A DNA stretch of 64,000 bases from JACVRW01 sp963734025 (GTDB taxonomy: Bacteria; Actinomycetota; Thermoleophilia; Solirubrobacterales; Thermoleophilaceae). A model generated the notes under the pieces. It ran no database searches. It was not told where the DNA came from and saw only the letters and a list, made by a program, of their open reading frames with translations. Positions within the stretch are counted from its first letter, which is position 1. Every line of letters starts with the position of its first letter. This document shows positions 57,408 through 64,000 of this stretch, one piece after another. A program made the position numbers and the translations under genes. The DNA is taken from assembly GCA_963734025.1 (NCBI GenBank), contig CAVTFR010000017.1, forward strand, positions 248,001 to 312,000, written 5' to 3'.

Positions 57408-58483
57408 GCCCGGGCATCGAGTTCAACGCACGCATCACCGACATCCCGGTCTACCCGGCTGCCTCGACCTACAAGTTCGACGGCGAGCTGGTGAAGCTTG
57501 CGTCGAACGAGACGCCCTTCGCGCCCCACCCGCAGGTGCTCGAGGCCATCGAGAGCGGCCTGCGCAACCTGAACCGCTATCCGGACCCGGCCAAGTCCGC
57601 GCTGCGCCTGCGGATCTCCGAGCGCACCGGCGTCGCGGCGGGCCGCATCGCGATCGGGAACGGCTCCTGCGAGCTGCTGCTGGCCGCCTCCGAGGCGATG
57701 CTCGAGCCCGGGACGGAGATCGTCTACGCCTGGCCCTCCTTCTCGATCTACCCGCACATGTCCGCCATGTCGGGCGCCCGCGCGATCACCGTGCCGCTGA
57801 ACGAGGCGGGCGAGCACGACCTCGAGGCGATGGCACGCGAGGTGACCGTGGCCACCCGCATCGTGATCGTCTGCAACCCGAACAACCCGTCCGCGACCGC
57901 GCTGGCTCCGGGCGTGATCGACTCGTTCGTGGGCGAGCTGCCGCGTCACGTCGCCGTGATCCTGGACGAGGCCTACGTCGAGTTCAACACCCTCCAGGAC
58001 CCGGATGAGTCGCTCGACCTGCTCGAGCGTCATCCGAACCTCGTGATCCTGCGGACCTTCTCGAAGGTCTACGGGCTCTGTGGGCTGCGCGTCGGCTACT
58101 CACTGGGCGACGAGCGCTTCCGCAACGCGGTCGACCGGGTGCGCCAGCCGTTCTCCGTGAACGCGCTCGCCCAGCTCGCCGCGACCGAGGCGCTCGGGCA
58201 CGTGGACGAGCTCGAGCGGCGCATCGAGCAAACCGTGATGGCGCGGGTCTACGTCGAGTCGGGCCTCGCCGAGCGCGGGCTCGACACGACCGAGAGCCAG
58301 GCGAACTTCTCCTGGGTCTCGCTCGGCGACCGCGACGAGGACCAGATCGTCAACGGCCTGGCCGAGCGGGGCGTGATCGTGCGCGCAGGCGGGGCGCTCG
58401 GGGAGGAGGGGCGCATGCGGGTGACGTACGGCACGCGCGCGGAGAACAACCGCTTCCTCACGGCCCTCGACGAGCTGCTCTAG
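57404..58483 (+). CDS. hisC: HisC-like histidinol-phosphate/aromatic aminotransferase
   Basis: A 359-aa fold-type I aminotransferase with SNETPFAPHPQV at the N-terminus, GNGSCELL, CNPNNPSAT, LDEAYVEF and PLP Lys221 in TFSKVYGLCGLRVGY. Sequence alone fits histidinol-phosphate aminotransferase. Its overlap with aroH and its closeness to aroF, tyrA and aroA suggest a role in phenylalanine/tyrosine transamination. No other his gene is nearby. GTG start, coupled to aroH. Confidence 0.88.
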   Translation: MSPGIEFNARITDIPVYPAASTYKFDGELVKLASNETPFAPHPQVLEAIESGLRNLNRYPDPAKSALRLRISERTGVAAGRIAIGNGSCELLLAASEAMLEPGTEIVYAWPSFSIYPHMSAMSGARAITVPLNEAGEHDLEAMAREVTVATRIVIVCNPNNPSATALAPGVIDSFVGELPRHVAVILDEAYVEFNTLQDPDESLDLLERHPNLVILRTFSKVYGLCGLRVGYSLGDERFRNAVDRVRQPFSVNALAQLAATEALGHVDELERRIEQTVMARVYVESGLAERGLDTTESQANFSWVSLGDRDEDQIVNGLAERGVIVRAGGALGEEGRMRVTYGTRAENNRFLTALDELL

Positions 58484-58486
58484 AAC

Positions 58487-59221
58487 GTGGCCGCCGGGCG
58501 CCCGGGCCTCGCACCCTTCGAGACCCTCCGGCGCATCGGCAAGGTGTACGTCGAGCAGGCGCGCTTCCTGCTGCCGGTGGCGCTTCTCATGTTCGTGCCG
58601 CTCGGCCTGATCGAGGTGCTCGGCGAGCACGCCTTCGAGCTGGAGACCGAGGACCTCGAGCTGCACAAGCTCCCCGGGCTCGTGGCCGGGATCGTGGTCC
58701 AGGTCGCGTCCTCGTCGCTCGGCGAGGTGTTCTACGCGGGCGTTGTGATGAGCGCCGTGAGCGAGTCGATGGAGGGCCATTCCCGCACCCCTCTGCGCAC
58801 GCTTGTGCGAGCGCTTCCCTACGGCGGCCTGATCGTCGTCGATGTGCTGTTCTCGCTCGGGCTTGCGTTTGGCCTGGTGCTCCTGATCGTGCCGGGCCTG
58901 ATCTTCTTCGCGCGCTACGTCCTTGCCGCCCCACTGCTCGAGCTGGAGCGATCAGGCGTGCGCGCGTCGTTTCGCCGCAGCCGCTCGCTGGCGCGCGGCC
59001 ACGCCCTGGCGCTGCTCCTCCTGCTCGGCGGGCTCTGGCTCGTCACGGATCTGGTCGCGGGCGCGCTGAGTCAGGGCGGGCTCATCGCGCTCGGCGAGAC
59101 GCTCGTCGCCGACTGGGCGATCGCGGCGGTGGTCGAGCTGGTGGTCACGCCGATCTGGGCCGTTGCCGTGTGTGTGGTCACATGGCGGCTACTGCAGCTC
59201 GAGCGGGCCTGCTACAACTAG
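58487..59221 (+). CDS. polytopic membrane protein of unknown function
   Basis: A 244-aa protein with a short cytoplasmic N-terminus (FETLRRIGKVYVEQARFLL) and five or six membrane segments. The paired central helices (GGLIVVDVLFSLGLAFGLVLLIVPGLIFFARYV-like, 58843-58922) are followed by RASFRRSRSLARGHALALL. This pattern occurs in DUF975/glycerophosphodiester-phosphodiesterase-type membrane domains. GTG start three bases after the aminotransferase stop, so it belongs to the same transcript. The function is unknown. Confidence 0.7.
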   Translation: MAAGRPGLAPFETLRRIGKVYVEQARFLLPVALLMFVPLGLIEVLGEHAFELETEDLELHKLPGLVAGIVVQVASSSLGEVFYAGVVMSAVSESMEGHSRTPLRTLVRALPYGGLIVVDVLFSLGLAFGLVLLIVPGLIFFARYVLAAPLLELERSGVRASFRRSRSLARGHALALLLLLGGLWLVTDLVAGALSQGGLIALGETLVADWAIAAVVELVVTPIWAVAVCVVTWRLLQLERACYN

Positions 59222-59301
59222 CTCCAACCATGTCTCATCTGGCCACGCGGACTCGCAACAGCTCGGCGCCTCCCGGCGCCGCCGCGCGTGGCGCCCTGCG
59301 C

Positions 59302-59328
59302 AAGCGGTCGGCTCGGCCGAGTGCGCAG
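59302..59328 (+). repeat. palindromic element (copy 3, diverged)
   Basis: This 27-bp segment (AAGCGGTCGGCTCGGCCGAG then TGCGCAG) matches 41368-41394 at 22 of 27 positions by eye. It adds an outer arm (CTGCGCA with TGCGCAG, 59296-59328) that folds it into a longer hairpin. It lies between the membrane protein gene and the DAHP synthase leader. Confidence 0.6.
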
Positions 59329-59364
59329 CGTTCGTGTTCCTACCTCTATTGGCGATTTAGCTAG

Positions 59365-59424
59365 GCGTCCGGCCGCGGCCCCGAAACGGCCGCATCCGCG
59401 CACCAGTCGCCCCCGGCCGGACGC
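59365..59424 (+). other. structured mRNA leader upstream of the DAHP synthase gene
   Basis: Outer arms GCGTCCGGCC (59365-59374) and GGCCGGACGC (59415-59424) are perfectly complementary. Directly inside is a second hairpin (GCGGCC, CCGAAAC, GGCCGC; 59375-59393). An A+T-rich stretch before it (59331-59364) could hold the promoter. The gene starts 60 bp later. It may be an attenuator, a riboswitch-like element or a protein-binding leader; it matches no RNA family I recognise. Confidence 0.5.
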
Positions 59425-59483
59425 CGCTCCGCATCCGCCGTACCACCTGAAACGTAGGAACTTCTGAGAGGCTTTAGGGACAG

Positions 59484-60509
59484 ATGATGATCGTGATGAA
59501 AGAGGGGGCGTCCCAGTCGGAAATCGACGCGGTCGTCAAACGCGTCAGATCGGTAGGCGCCGACGCTCACATCTCGCAGGGCGAGCTGGTCACCGTGATC
59601 GGCGCGATCGGGGACCGCGAGCACGTCGCCAACCTCGGGCTCGAGGGCGCGCCGGGCGTCGACCACCTGGTGCCGATCCTCAAGCCGTACAAGCTCGCCT
59701 CGCTCCAGTACCGGCGCAGCGTCCGAAGCGTGGTCGAGGTCGACGGGCGCAGGATCGGCGGCGATCACTTCGCGACGATCGCCGGGCCCTGCACCGTCGA
59801 GTCGCGCGAGGTGCTGCTGAGTGCCGCCCAGACGGTGAAGGACGCCGGCGCGCAGATGCTGCGGGGCGGCGCCTACAAGCCGCGCACCTCGCCGTACTCG
59901 TTCCAGGGGCTCGGCGAGGCCGGCCTGCGACTGCTGGCGGAGGCCAAGGAGGAGACGGGCCTCCCGATCGTCACCGAGCTGATGGACGTGCGCGACCTCG
60001 AGGCCGTCGCCGAGGTCGCCGACGTGATCCAGCTCGGCGCGCGCAACATGCAGAACTACACGCTGCTGACCGAGGTCGGCAGGTCGGGCAAGCCGGTGCT
60101 GCTGAAGCGCGGCCTCTCGGCGACGCTCGAGGAGCTCCTGATGGCGGCGGAGTACGTGCTGAAGGAGGGCAACAACGACGTCCTCCTGTGCGAGCGCGGC
60201 ATCCGTACCTACGAGCCGAGCTACCGCTTCACGCTCGACCTGATGGCCGTGCCAGTGCTGCGCGAGCTCACCCACCTGCCGATCGTGATCGACCCCTCGC
60301 ACGCGGCCGGGAAGCGCTCGCTCGTCGAGCCGCTGTCGCTCGCGGCCGCCGCGGCGGGGGCGGACGGCGTGATCGTCGAGGTGCACCCGTGCCCCGAGGA
60401 GGCCGTCTGCGACGGCCCGCAGGCGCTGCTCGCGGATGACTTCGAGGCGTACCTGCGCAAGCTCGAGGCGGCGGCGGAGCTGGCGGGCAAGACCTTCGAA
60501 AAGGTCTAG
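59484..60509 (+). CDS. aroF: 3-deoxy-7-phosphoheptulonate (DAHP) synthase, type I-beta
   Basis: A 341-aa enzyme that condenses PEP and erythrose-4-phosphate, the first step of the shikimate pathway. Residues 1-70 form the ferredoxin-like regulatory domain (MIVMKEGASQSEIDAVVKRV) seen in the Thermotoga-type enzyme, where Tyr and Phe inhibit. The barrel has FATIAGPCTVES, GGAYKPRTSPYSFQG, ELMDVRD, LLCERGIRTYE and PVVIDPSHAAGKR-type blocks with the metal His, Glu and Asp. The next gene, tyrA, starts immediately after the stop. Confidence 0.93.
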   Translation: MMIVMKEGASQSEIDAVVKRVRSVGADAHISQGELVTVIGAIGDREHVANLGLEGAPGVDHLVPILKPYKLASLQYRRSVRSVVEVDGRRIGGDHFATIAGPCTVESREVLLSAAQTVKDAGAQMLRGGAYKPRTSPYSFQGLGEAGLRLLAEAKEETGLPIVTELMDVRDLEAVAEVADVIQLGARNMQNYTLLTEVGRSGKPVLLKRGLSATLEELLMAAEYVLKEGNNDVLLCERGIRTYEPSYRFTLDLMAVPVLRELTHLPIVIDPSHAAGKRSLVEPLSLAAAAAGADGVIVEVHPCPEEAVCDGPQALLADDFEAYLRKLEAAAELAGKTFEKV

Positions 60510-61574
60510 GTGCGGATCGCAGTCCTCGGCGTGGGGCTGATCGGCGGCTCGATCGGCCTGGCGGCACGCGAGCACGTCGAAGGAGCCGAGGTGGTGGGTT
60601 TCGGCCGCGATCAGGCCAAGCTCGGACGGGCCGTGGAGCTGGGCGCGCTCGACGGCGCCGCCGACAGCCTCGAGGAGGTGCTCGAGGGCGCAGACCTGTG
60701 CTTCGCCTGCGCACCCGTGGGGGCGCTGCCTGCACTCGTGCACGCCGCGCTCGCGGCGGCCGGCCCGGAGACGCTCGTCACTGACGTCGGCTCGACCAAG
60801 GGCGCGCTCCTACGGGAGGTCGACGACGCGCGCTTCGTGGGCGGCCACCCGATCGCCGGCGCCGAGACCGCCGGGGTGGAGCACGCGCGCGCGGACCTCT
60901 TCCAAGGCGCCGTCTGGTACCTCACGCCGCTCGCGCACTCCGAGGGGATCCTCTACGAGCGCCTGCACCGCTTCGTCGTCGACGTGGGAGCGCGGCCGGT
61001 CGCGCTCGACGCGGACACGCACGACCGGCTCGTGGCCGTCTTCAGCCACCTCCCGCACGTGCTCGCCAACGTGCTCGCCTCGCAGGCCGCCGCGCGCCTT
61101 GCCGACCACGGCGAGGGGCTGCGCCAGGTCGGGCCAAGCTTCCGCGACATGACCCGCGTGGCCGGGGCCAACACGGCCATGTGGAGCGACATCTACCGCT
61201 CCAACCGGCTGGCGATCGCCGCGGAGATACGCGCCTTCCGCGGCAGTCTCGAGGAGGTCGAGCGGTTGCTCGACAGCGGCGAGGTCGCCAGCTGGAACGA
61301 CCGCGCACGTGAGGACCGGCGCGAGCTGCTCGAGAGCGGCGCCGAGGGCGAGGCGGTCCACGAGCTGCGCCTGACCGTCCCGAACCGCCCCGGTATCGTC
61401 GCCCAGGTGGCACTCGAGCTCGGCAGGGCGGGCGTCAACATCGTCGACCTGGCGCTCGCGCCGGCGGTCGACATGCGCTCGGGCGCGATGACGCTCTGGA
61501 TCGCGGGCGACGCCGAGGCCGCCCGCGCGCGCGAGCTGATCGACGCGCTTGGATTCCCGGTCGGCGGCGAGTGA
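60510..61574 (+). CDS. tyrA: prephenate dehydrogenase with C-terminal ACT domain
   Basis: A 354-aa NAD(P)-dependent enzyme that converts prephenate to 4-hydroxyphenylpyruvate. The nucleotide loop is VLGVGLIGGSIGLA. GGHPIAGAETAGVEHARADLF and HDRLVAVFSHLPHVLAN carry the catalytic-site His and Arg. The C-terminal ACT domain (about 285-354: HELRLTVPNRPGIVAQVALELGRAG) is a likely tyrosine-sensing module. GTG start abutting the aroF stop. It overlaps aroA by four bases. Confidence 0.92.
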   Translation: MRIAVLGVGLIGGSIGLAAREHVEGAEVVGFGRDQAKLGRAVELGALDGAADSLEEVLEGADLCFACAPVGALPALVHAALAAAGPETLVTDVGSTKGALLREVDDARFVGGHPIAGAETAGVEHARADLFQGAVWYLTPLAHSEGILYERLHRFVVDVGARPVALDADTHDRLVAVFSHLPHVLANVLASQAAARLADHGEGLRQVGPSFRDMTRVAGANTAMWSDIYRSNRLAIAAEIRAFRGSLEEVERLLDSGEVASWNDRAREDRRELLESGAEGEAVHELRLTVPNRPGIVAQVALELGRAGVNIVDLALAPAVDMRSGAMTLWIAGDAEAARARELIDALGFPVGGE

Positions 61575-62875
61575 GCGCGGGCGTTCGCTTCGAACCTGCA
61601 GGCGCGCTGCGGGGCGGCTACACGCCGCCCGCCGACAAGTCGATCTCGCACCGCGCGGCGCTCTTCGGCGCGATGTGCGACGAGCCGGTGGGCGTGAGCA
61701 ACTACCTCGGCTCCGCGGACACGATGTCGACGCTCGACGCGGTCCGCTCGCTCGGGGCCGGCATCGAGGAGGACGCTGAGCGGCGGATGCTGGTGCGCGG
61801 GGTCGGGCTGCACGCTCCGCTCGAGGCGACCGGTGGCCTTATCGGCGTCGGCAACGCGGGCACGCTCATGCGGCTCCTGCCCGGTTGGCTCGCCGGGCAG
61901 CCCGGCCGCAGCTGGACGCTCGACGGCGACGAGTCGATCCGGCGCCGCCCCGTCGACCGCATCGCCGAGCCGCTGCGCGCGATGGGGGCGGACATCGAGA
62001 TGCGCGACGGCCGGCTGCCGCCGTTCACGGTGCGCGGCGCCGAGCTGACCGGGATCGAGTACGAGCTGCCGGTCGCGAGTGCTCAGGTCAAGTCGTGCCT
62101 GCTGATCGCCGGCATGGTGGCGGCCGGCTCCACGACCGTCATCGAGCCGGCGCCGAGCCGCGACCACACCGAGCGGCTGTTGCGCCGCGCGCGCGTCCCG
62201 TTCGCTGCGGACGGCCCGCGGCTCACCGTGTCGAGCGTCGACGAGCTCGAGCTCGACGAGATCGTCGTGCCGGGCGACCCCTCGTCGGCCGCCTTCGTCG
62301 TCGCGGCCGCCACGCTCGTGGGCGGCTCGCGCGTGGTGATCCGCGACGTCGGCCTCAACTGGACGCGCACCGGCTTCTTCCGGATCGCGCAGCGGATGGG
62401 CGCCGTGATCGTGGGCGAGCTCGAGGAGCCGGGGGCGCAGCCGGACGCGGAGCCGCTGGGCGAGCTCGACGTCGCCTCGGCGCGGCTCGAGGGGACGGTC
62501 GTCGAGCCGCACGAGGTCGCGCTCGCGATCGACGAGCTGACGCTCGTCGCCTTGCTCGGCGCCCACGCCGAGGGTGAGACCGTCGTGCGCGGCGCCGAGG
62601 AGCTGCGGCTGAAGGAGTCCGACCGCATCAGCGCAGTGGTCGAGGGCCTGCGCGGGCTAGGCGCGGACATCGAGGCGACCGCGGACGGCTTCGTCGTGCG
62701 CGGCGACGGCTCGCCGCTCCGTGGCGGCGTCATCCATTCGGGCGGCGATCACCGCATCGCGATGCTCGGCGCCGTGGCCGGCCTCGCCTCGCTCGAGGGC
62801 GTCGAGGTGGTCGGCATGGAGGCGGCCGGCGTCTCCTACCCGGATTTCGAGGCGGACATCCGGGCGCTCATCTAG
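61571..62875 (+). CDS. aroA: 5-enolpyruvylshikimate-3-phosphate synthase
   Basis: A 434-aa EPSP synthase joining shikimate-3-phosphate and PEP. It has PPADKSISHRAALFGAM (Lys and Ser of the S3P site), GNAGTLMRLLPGWLAG (PEP/glyphosate loop), ASAQVKSCLLIAG, LKESDRISAVVEGLRGLGAD and GDHRIAM. In the PEP loop it reads GNAGTLMR; class I enzymes commonly have GNAGTAMR, so residue Leu replaces Ala. GTG start coupled to tyrA. A strong terminator follows. Confidence 0.94.
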   Translation: MSAGVRFEPAGALRGGYTPPADKSISHRAALFGAMCDEPVGVSNYLGSADTMSTLDAVRSLGAGIEEDAERRMLVRGVGLHAPLEATGGLIGVGNAGTLMRLLPGWLAGQPGRSWTLDGDESIRRRPVDRIAEPLRAMGADIEMRDGRLPPFTVRGAELTGIEYELPVASAQVKSCLLIAGMVAAGSTTVIEPAPSRDHTERLLRRARVPFAADGPRLTVSSVDELELDEIVVPGDPSSAAFVVAAATLVGGSRVVIRDVGLNWTRTGFFRIAQRMGAVIVGELEEPGAQPDAEPLGELDVASARLEGTVVEPHEVALAIDELTLVALLGAHAEGETVVRGAEELRLKESDRISAVVEGLRGLGADIEATADGFVVRGDGSPLRGGVIHSGGDHRIAMLGAVAGLASLEGVEVVGMEAAGVSYPDFEADIRALI

Positions 62876-62891
62876 CGCGTGGCTGCACCTT

Positions 62892-62926
62892 CCCGACTTG
62901 AGGTCGCAGGACGACCACAAGTCGGG
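62892..62926 (+). terminator. aroA terminator
   Basis: CCCGACTTG pairs with CAAGTCGGG. After an A/A mismatch, GGTCG pairs with CGACC around the loop CAGGA. This 14-bp stem closes the aromatic operon; no U-tract follows. Confidence 0.7.
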
Positions 62927-62956
62927 CCGGTGGCGCCGGCCGACCCGGTCCAGACG

Positions 62957-62962
62957 TACCCT
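62957..62962 (+). promoter_or_regulatory. -10 box TACCCT
   Basis: TACCCT ends nine bases before the ATG at 62972. Confidence 0.5.
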
Positions 62963-62971
62963 TCGAGCCGC

Positions 62972-63919
62972 ATGACAACCGTCCGCGTCGGCATCTCCTC
63001 CTGCCTGCTCGGCGAGCAGGTCCGCTACGACGGCGGGCACAAGCGCGACGCCTTTCTCACGGAGGAGCTGGCGCGCCACGTCGAGTTCGTGCCGCTCTGC
63101 CCGGAGGTTGAGATCGGCCTGGGGGTGCCGCGGCCGACGCTTCGCCTCGAGCGCCGCGGGGGCGACGTCCGCATGGTCGTCACGGAGTCCGGCGAGGACC
63201 TGACCGAGCGGATGCGGACCTGGGCGCAGGGCGCGGCCGAGCGGATCGCGGCCGCCGAGCTCGACGGCTACGTGCTGAAGAAGAGCTCGCCCTCGTGCGG
63301 CATGGGGCGCGTCAAGGTCTACGACGAGAACGGCGCGCCGGCGCGAGGAGGCCGCGGCCTGTTCGCGGCCGCGCTCATGGATCGGCTCCCGCTGCTGCCG
63401 GTCGAGGAGGAGGGCCGGCTGCGCGACGCACGGCTGCGCGAGCACTTCGTGGCGCGCGTGTTCGCACATGCCCGCGTGCGCGACTTCCTCGCCTCGGACT
63501 GGGGCCGGGGGGAGCTAGTCGACTTCCACGCTCGGGAGAAGATGCTCGTGCGCGTGCACGCTCCGGGGCTCGCGCTCGAGCTCGGCCGGCTCGTCGCGAA
63601 CGCGGGCGAGCTCGACCGTGCGGAGCTGCGGGCGCGCTACGAGGAGCTCCACGCCCGCGCTCTCGCCGAGCAGGCCACCCCGGGCCGCCATCAGGACGTG
63701 CTCGAGCACCTGGCGGGGCACGTCAAGGAGGAGCTGTCGAGGGCGGACCGGGCCGAGCTTCAGCAGGCGATCGAGGAGTACCGCGACGGGATCGTCCCGC
63801 TGGCCGTCCCGCTCGCCCTGCTGCGCCGCCACGTCCGCGCCGCGTCCGCGAAATGGGCTTCGGCGCAGGTCTATCTCGAGCCCGCGCCGCGCGAGCTCGG
63901 GCTGCGCAGCCGCCTGTAG
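62972..63919 (+). CDS. DUF523-DUF1722 fusion protein (YbgA-like)
   Basis: A 315-aa cytoplasmic protein. The N-terminal DUF523 domain (about 1-155) has GISSCLLGEQVRYDGGHKRD, CPEVEIGLGVPR and LKKSSPSCGMGRVKVY with paired cysteines. The C-terminal DUF1722 domain (about 175-315) has REKMLVRVHAPGLALELGRLVAN and GRHQDVLEHLAGHVKEEL. In other bacteria such proteins occur near photolyase or thiouracil desulfurase genes, but the function here is unknown. The ATG at 62972 is supported by the TACCCT box; an earlier in-frame GTG at 62879 would run through the terminator. Confidence 0.85.
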   Translation: MTTVRVGISSCLLGEQVRYDGGHKRDAFLTEELARHVEFVPLCPEVEIGLGVPRPTLRLERRGGDVRMVVTESGEDLTERMRTWAQGAAERIAAAELDGYVLKKSSPSCGMGRVKVYDENGAPARGGRGLFAAALMDRLPLLPVEEEGRLRDARLREHFVARVFAHARVRDFLASDWGRGELVDFHAREKMLVRVHAPGLALELGRLVANAGELDRAELRARYEELHARALAEQATPGRHQDVLEHLAGHVKEELSRADRAELQQAIEEYRDGIVPLAVPLALLRRHVRAASAKWASAQVYLEPAPRELGLRSRL

Positions 63920-63922
63920 TCT
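63917..63922 (+). promoter_or_regulatory. -10 box TAGTCT of cmk
   Basis: TAGTCT ends eight bases before the cmk ATG; its first three bases are the stop codon of the preceding gene. Confidence 0.5.
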
Positions 63923-63930
63923 CGCCCGCG

Positions 63931-64000
63931 ATGATCGTCGCCATCGACGGGCCCGCCGCCGCCGGCAAGAGCACCGTCGCCCGCGCCGCGGCGCGGGCGC
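63931..64000 (+). CDS. cmk: cytidylate kinase (5' end, cut by the window edge)
   Basis: Only 23 codons are present. They read MIVAIDGPAAAGKSTVARAA, which is the P-loop start of bacterial CMP kinase (GPAAAGKST). It phosphorylates CMP and dCMP. The aroA to cmk order is common, with cmk often followed by a GTPase (der) or an acyltransferase gene. The start has a TAGTCT box eight bases upstream. Confidence 0.88.
   Translation, partial: MIVAIDGPAAAGKSTVARAAARA

Noticed and set aside
1..64000. tRNA, rRNA, insertion sequences, prophage genes
   Set aside because: I scanned for tRNA-like cloverleaf ends (GGTTCGAATCC-type arms), transposase motifs and phage structural genes and saw none that could be supported.

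Overview
The window is about 70% G+C or more, densely coded, and looks like a chromosomal segment of a Thermoleophilia-type actinobacterium (Solirubrobacterales/Gaiellales relatives). This rests on four things. There is an actinobacterial-style division and cell wall (dcw) cluster with no ftsA. A c-di-AMP riboswitch precedes an Rpf-like hydrolase. An exported protein has the N-terminal pattern (PSPAMVVACLALFVALSG) that I associate with that class. Finally, about 18 genes have a TAnnnT hexamer only 6-9 nt before the start codon, which suggests leaderless mRNAs. The lineage call is inference from gene content; no rRNA is present.

Layout. Positions 1-4000, minus strand: an apparent operon of a short-chain dehydrogenase, a KdpD-like sensor kinase, a KdpE-like regulator and an exported intradiol dioxygenase. 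4000-9100: a small membrane protein, a c-di-AMP riboswitch with an Rpf/PG-binding hydrolase, a divergent NarL-type two-component pair with a MEDS-like protein, and an MFS transporter. 9090-18800: a 44-bp tandem repeat, then metabolic and housekeeping enzymes (two M20 peptidases, M3 peptidase, PLP lyase, RlmA-like and other methyltransferases, cupin, quinone reductase, RibD-like reductase). 18865-21789: tadA, tadB and tadC, in which tadB appears to use a CTG start and tadC is frameshifted at its 5' end.

22640-41340 is the dcw cluster: mraZ, rsmH, an ftsL-like gene, ftsI, murE, murF, mraY, murD, ftsW, murG, murC, murB, ftsQ, ftsZ. It is headed by a five-unit MraZ operator laid over its promoter. 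Between ftsI and murE it is interrupted by two opposite-strand genes: an MshEN/coiled-coil protein and a GAF plus degenerate-GGDEF protein. As read, murE carries a one-base insertion. A 28-bp duplication creates a short leader ORF that ends on the murB start codon.

41411-48514: a GNAT protein, a third M20 enzyme, the complete glycine cleavage P/T/H set (gcvT, gcvH, gcvPA, gcvPB) and a sulfite-oxidase-fold molybdoenzyme. 48533-55292: trpS, a 33-residue membrane peptide gene behind a TGTG/CACA palindrome, scpA/scpB, an EamA transporter, rlmN, map and an M24 peptidase. 55335-64000: an intact PAS-GGDEF cyclase, a pseudouridine synthase, an aromatic amino acid block (aroH, a hisC-like aminotransferase, DAHP synthase, tyrA, aroA), a DUF523/DUF1722 protein and the start of cmk.

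No tRNA, rRNA, insertion sequence, prophage or CRISPR array was found. The most unusual items are the c-di-GMP-type module inside the dcw cluster, the pervasive leaderless signature, the murB leader duplication, the two frame disruptions (murE, tadC), the small-membrane-protein palindrome, and the repeated palindromic element at gene ends.
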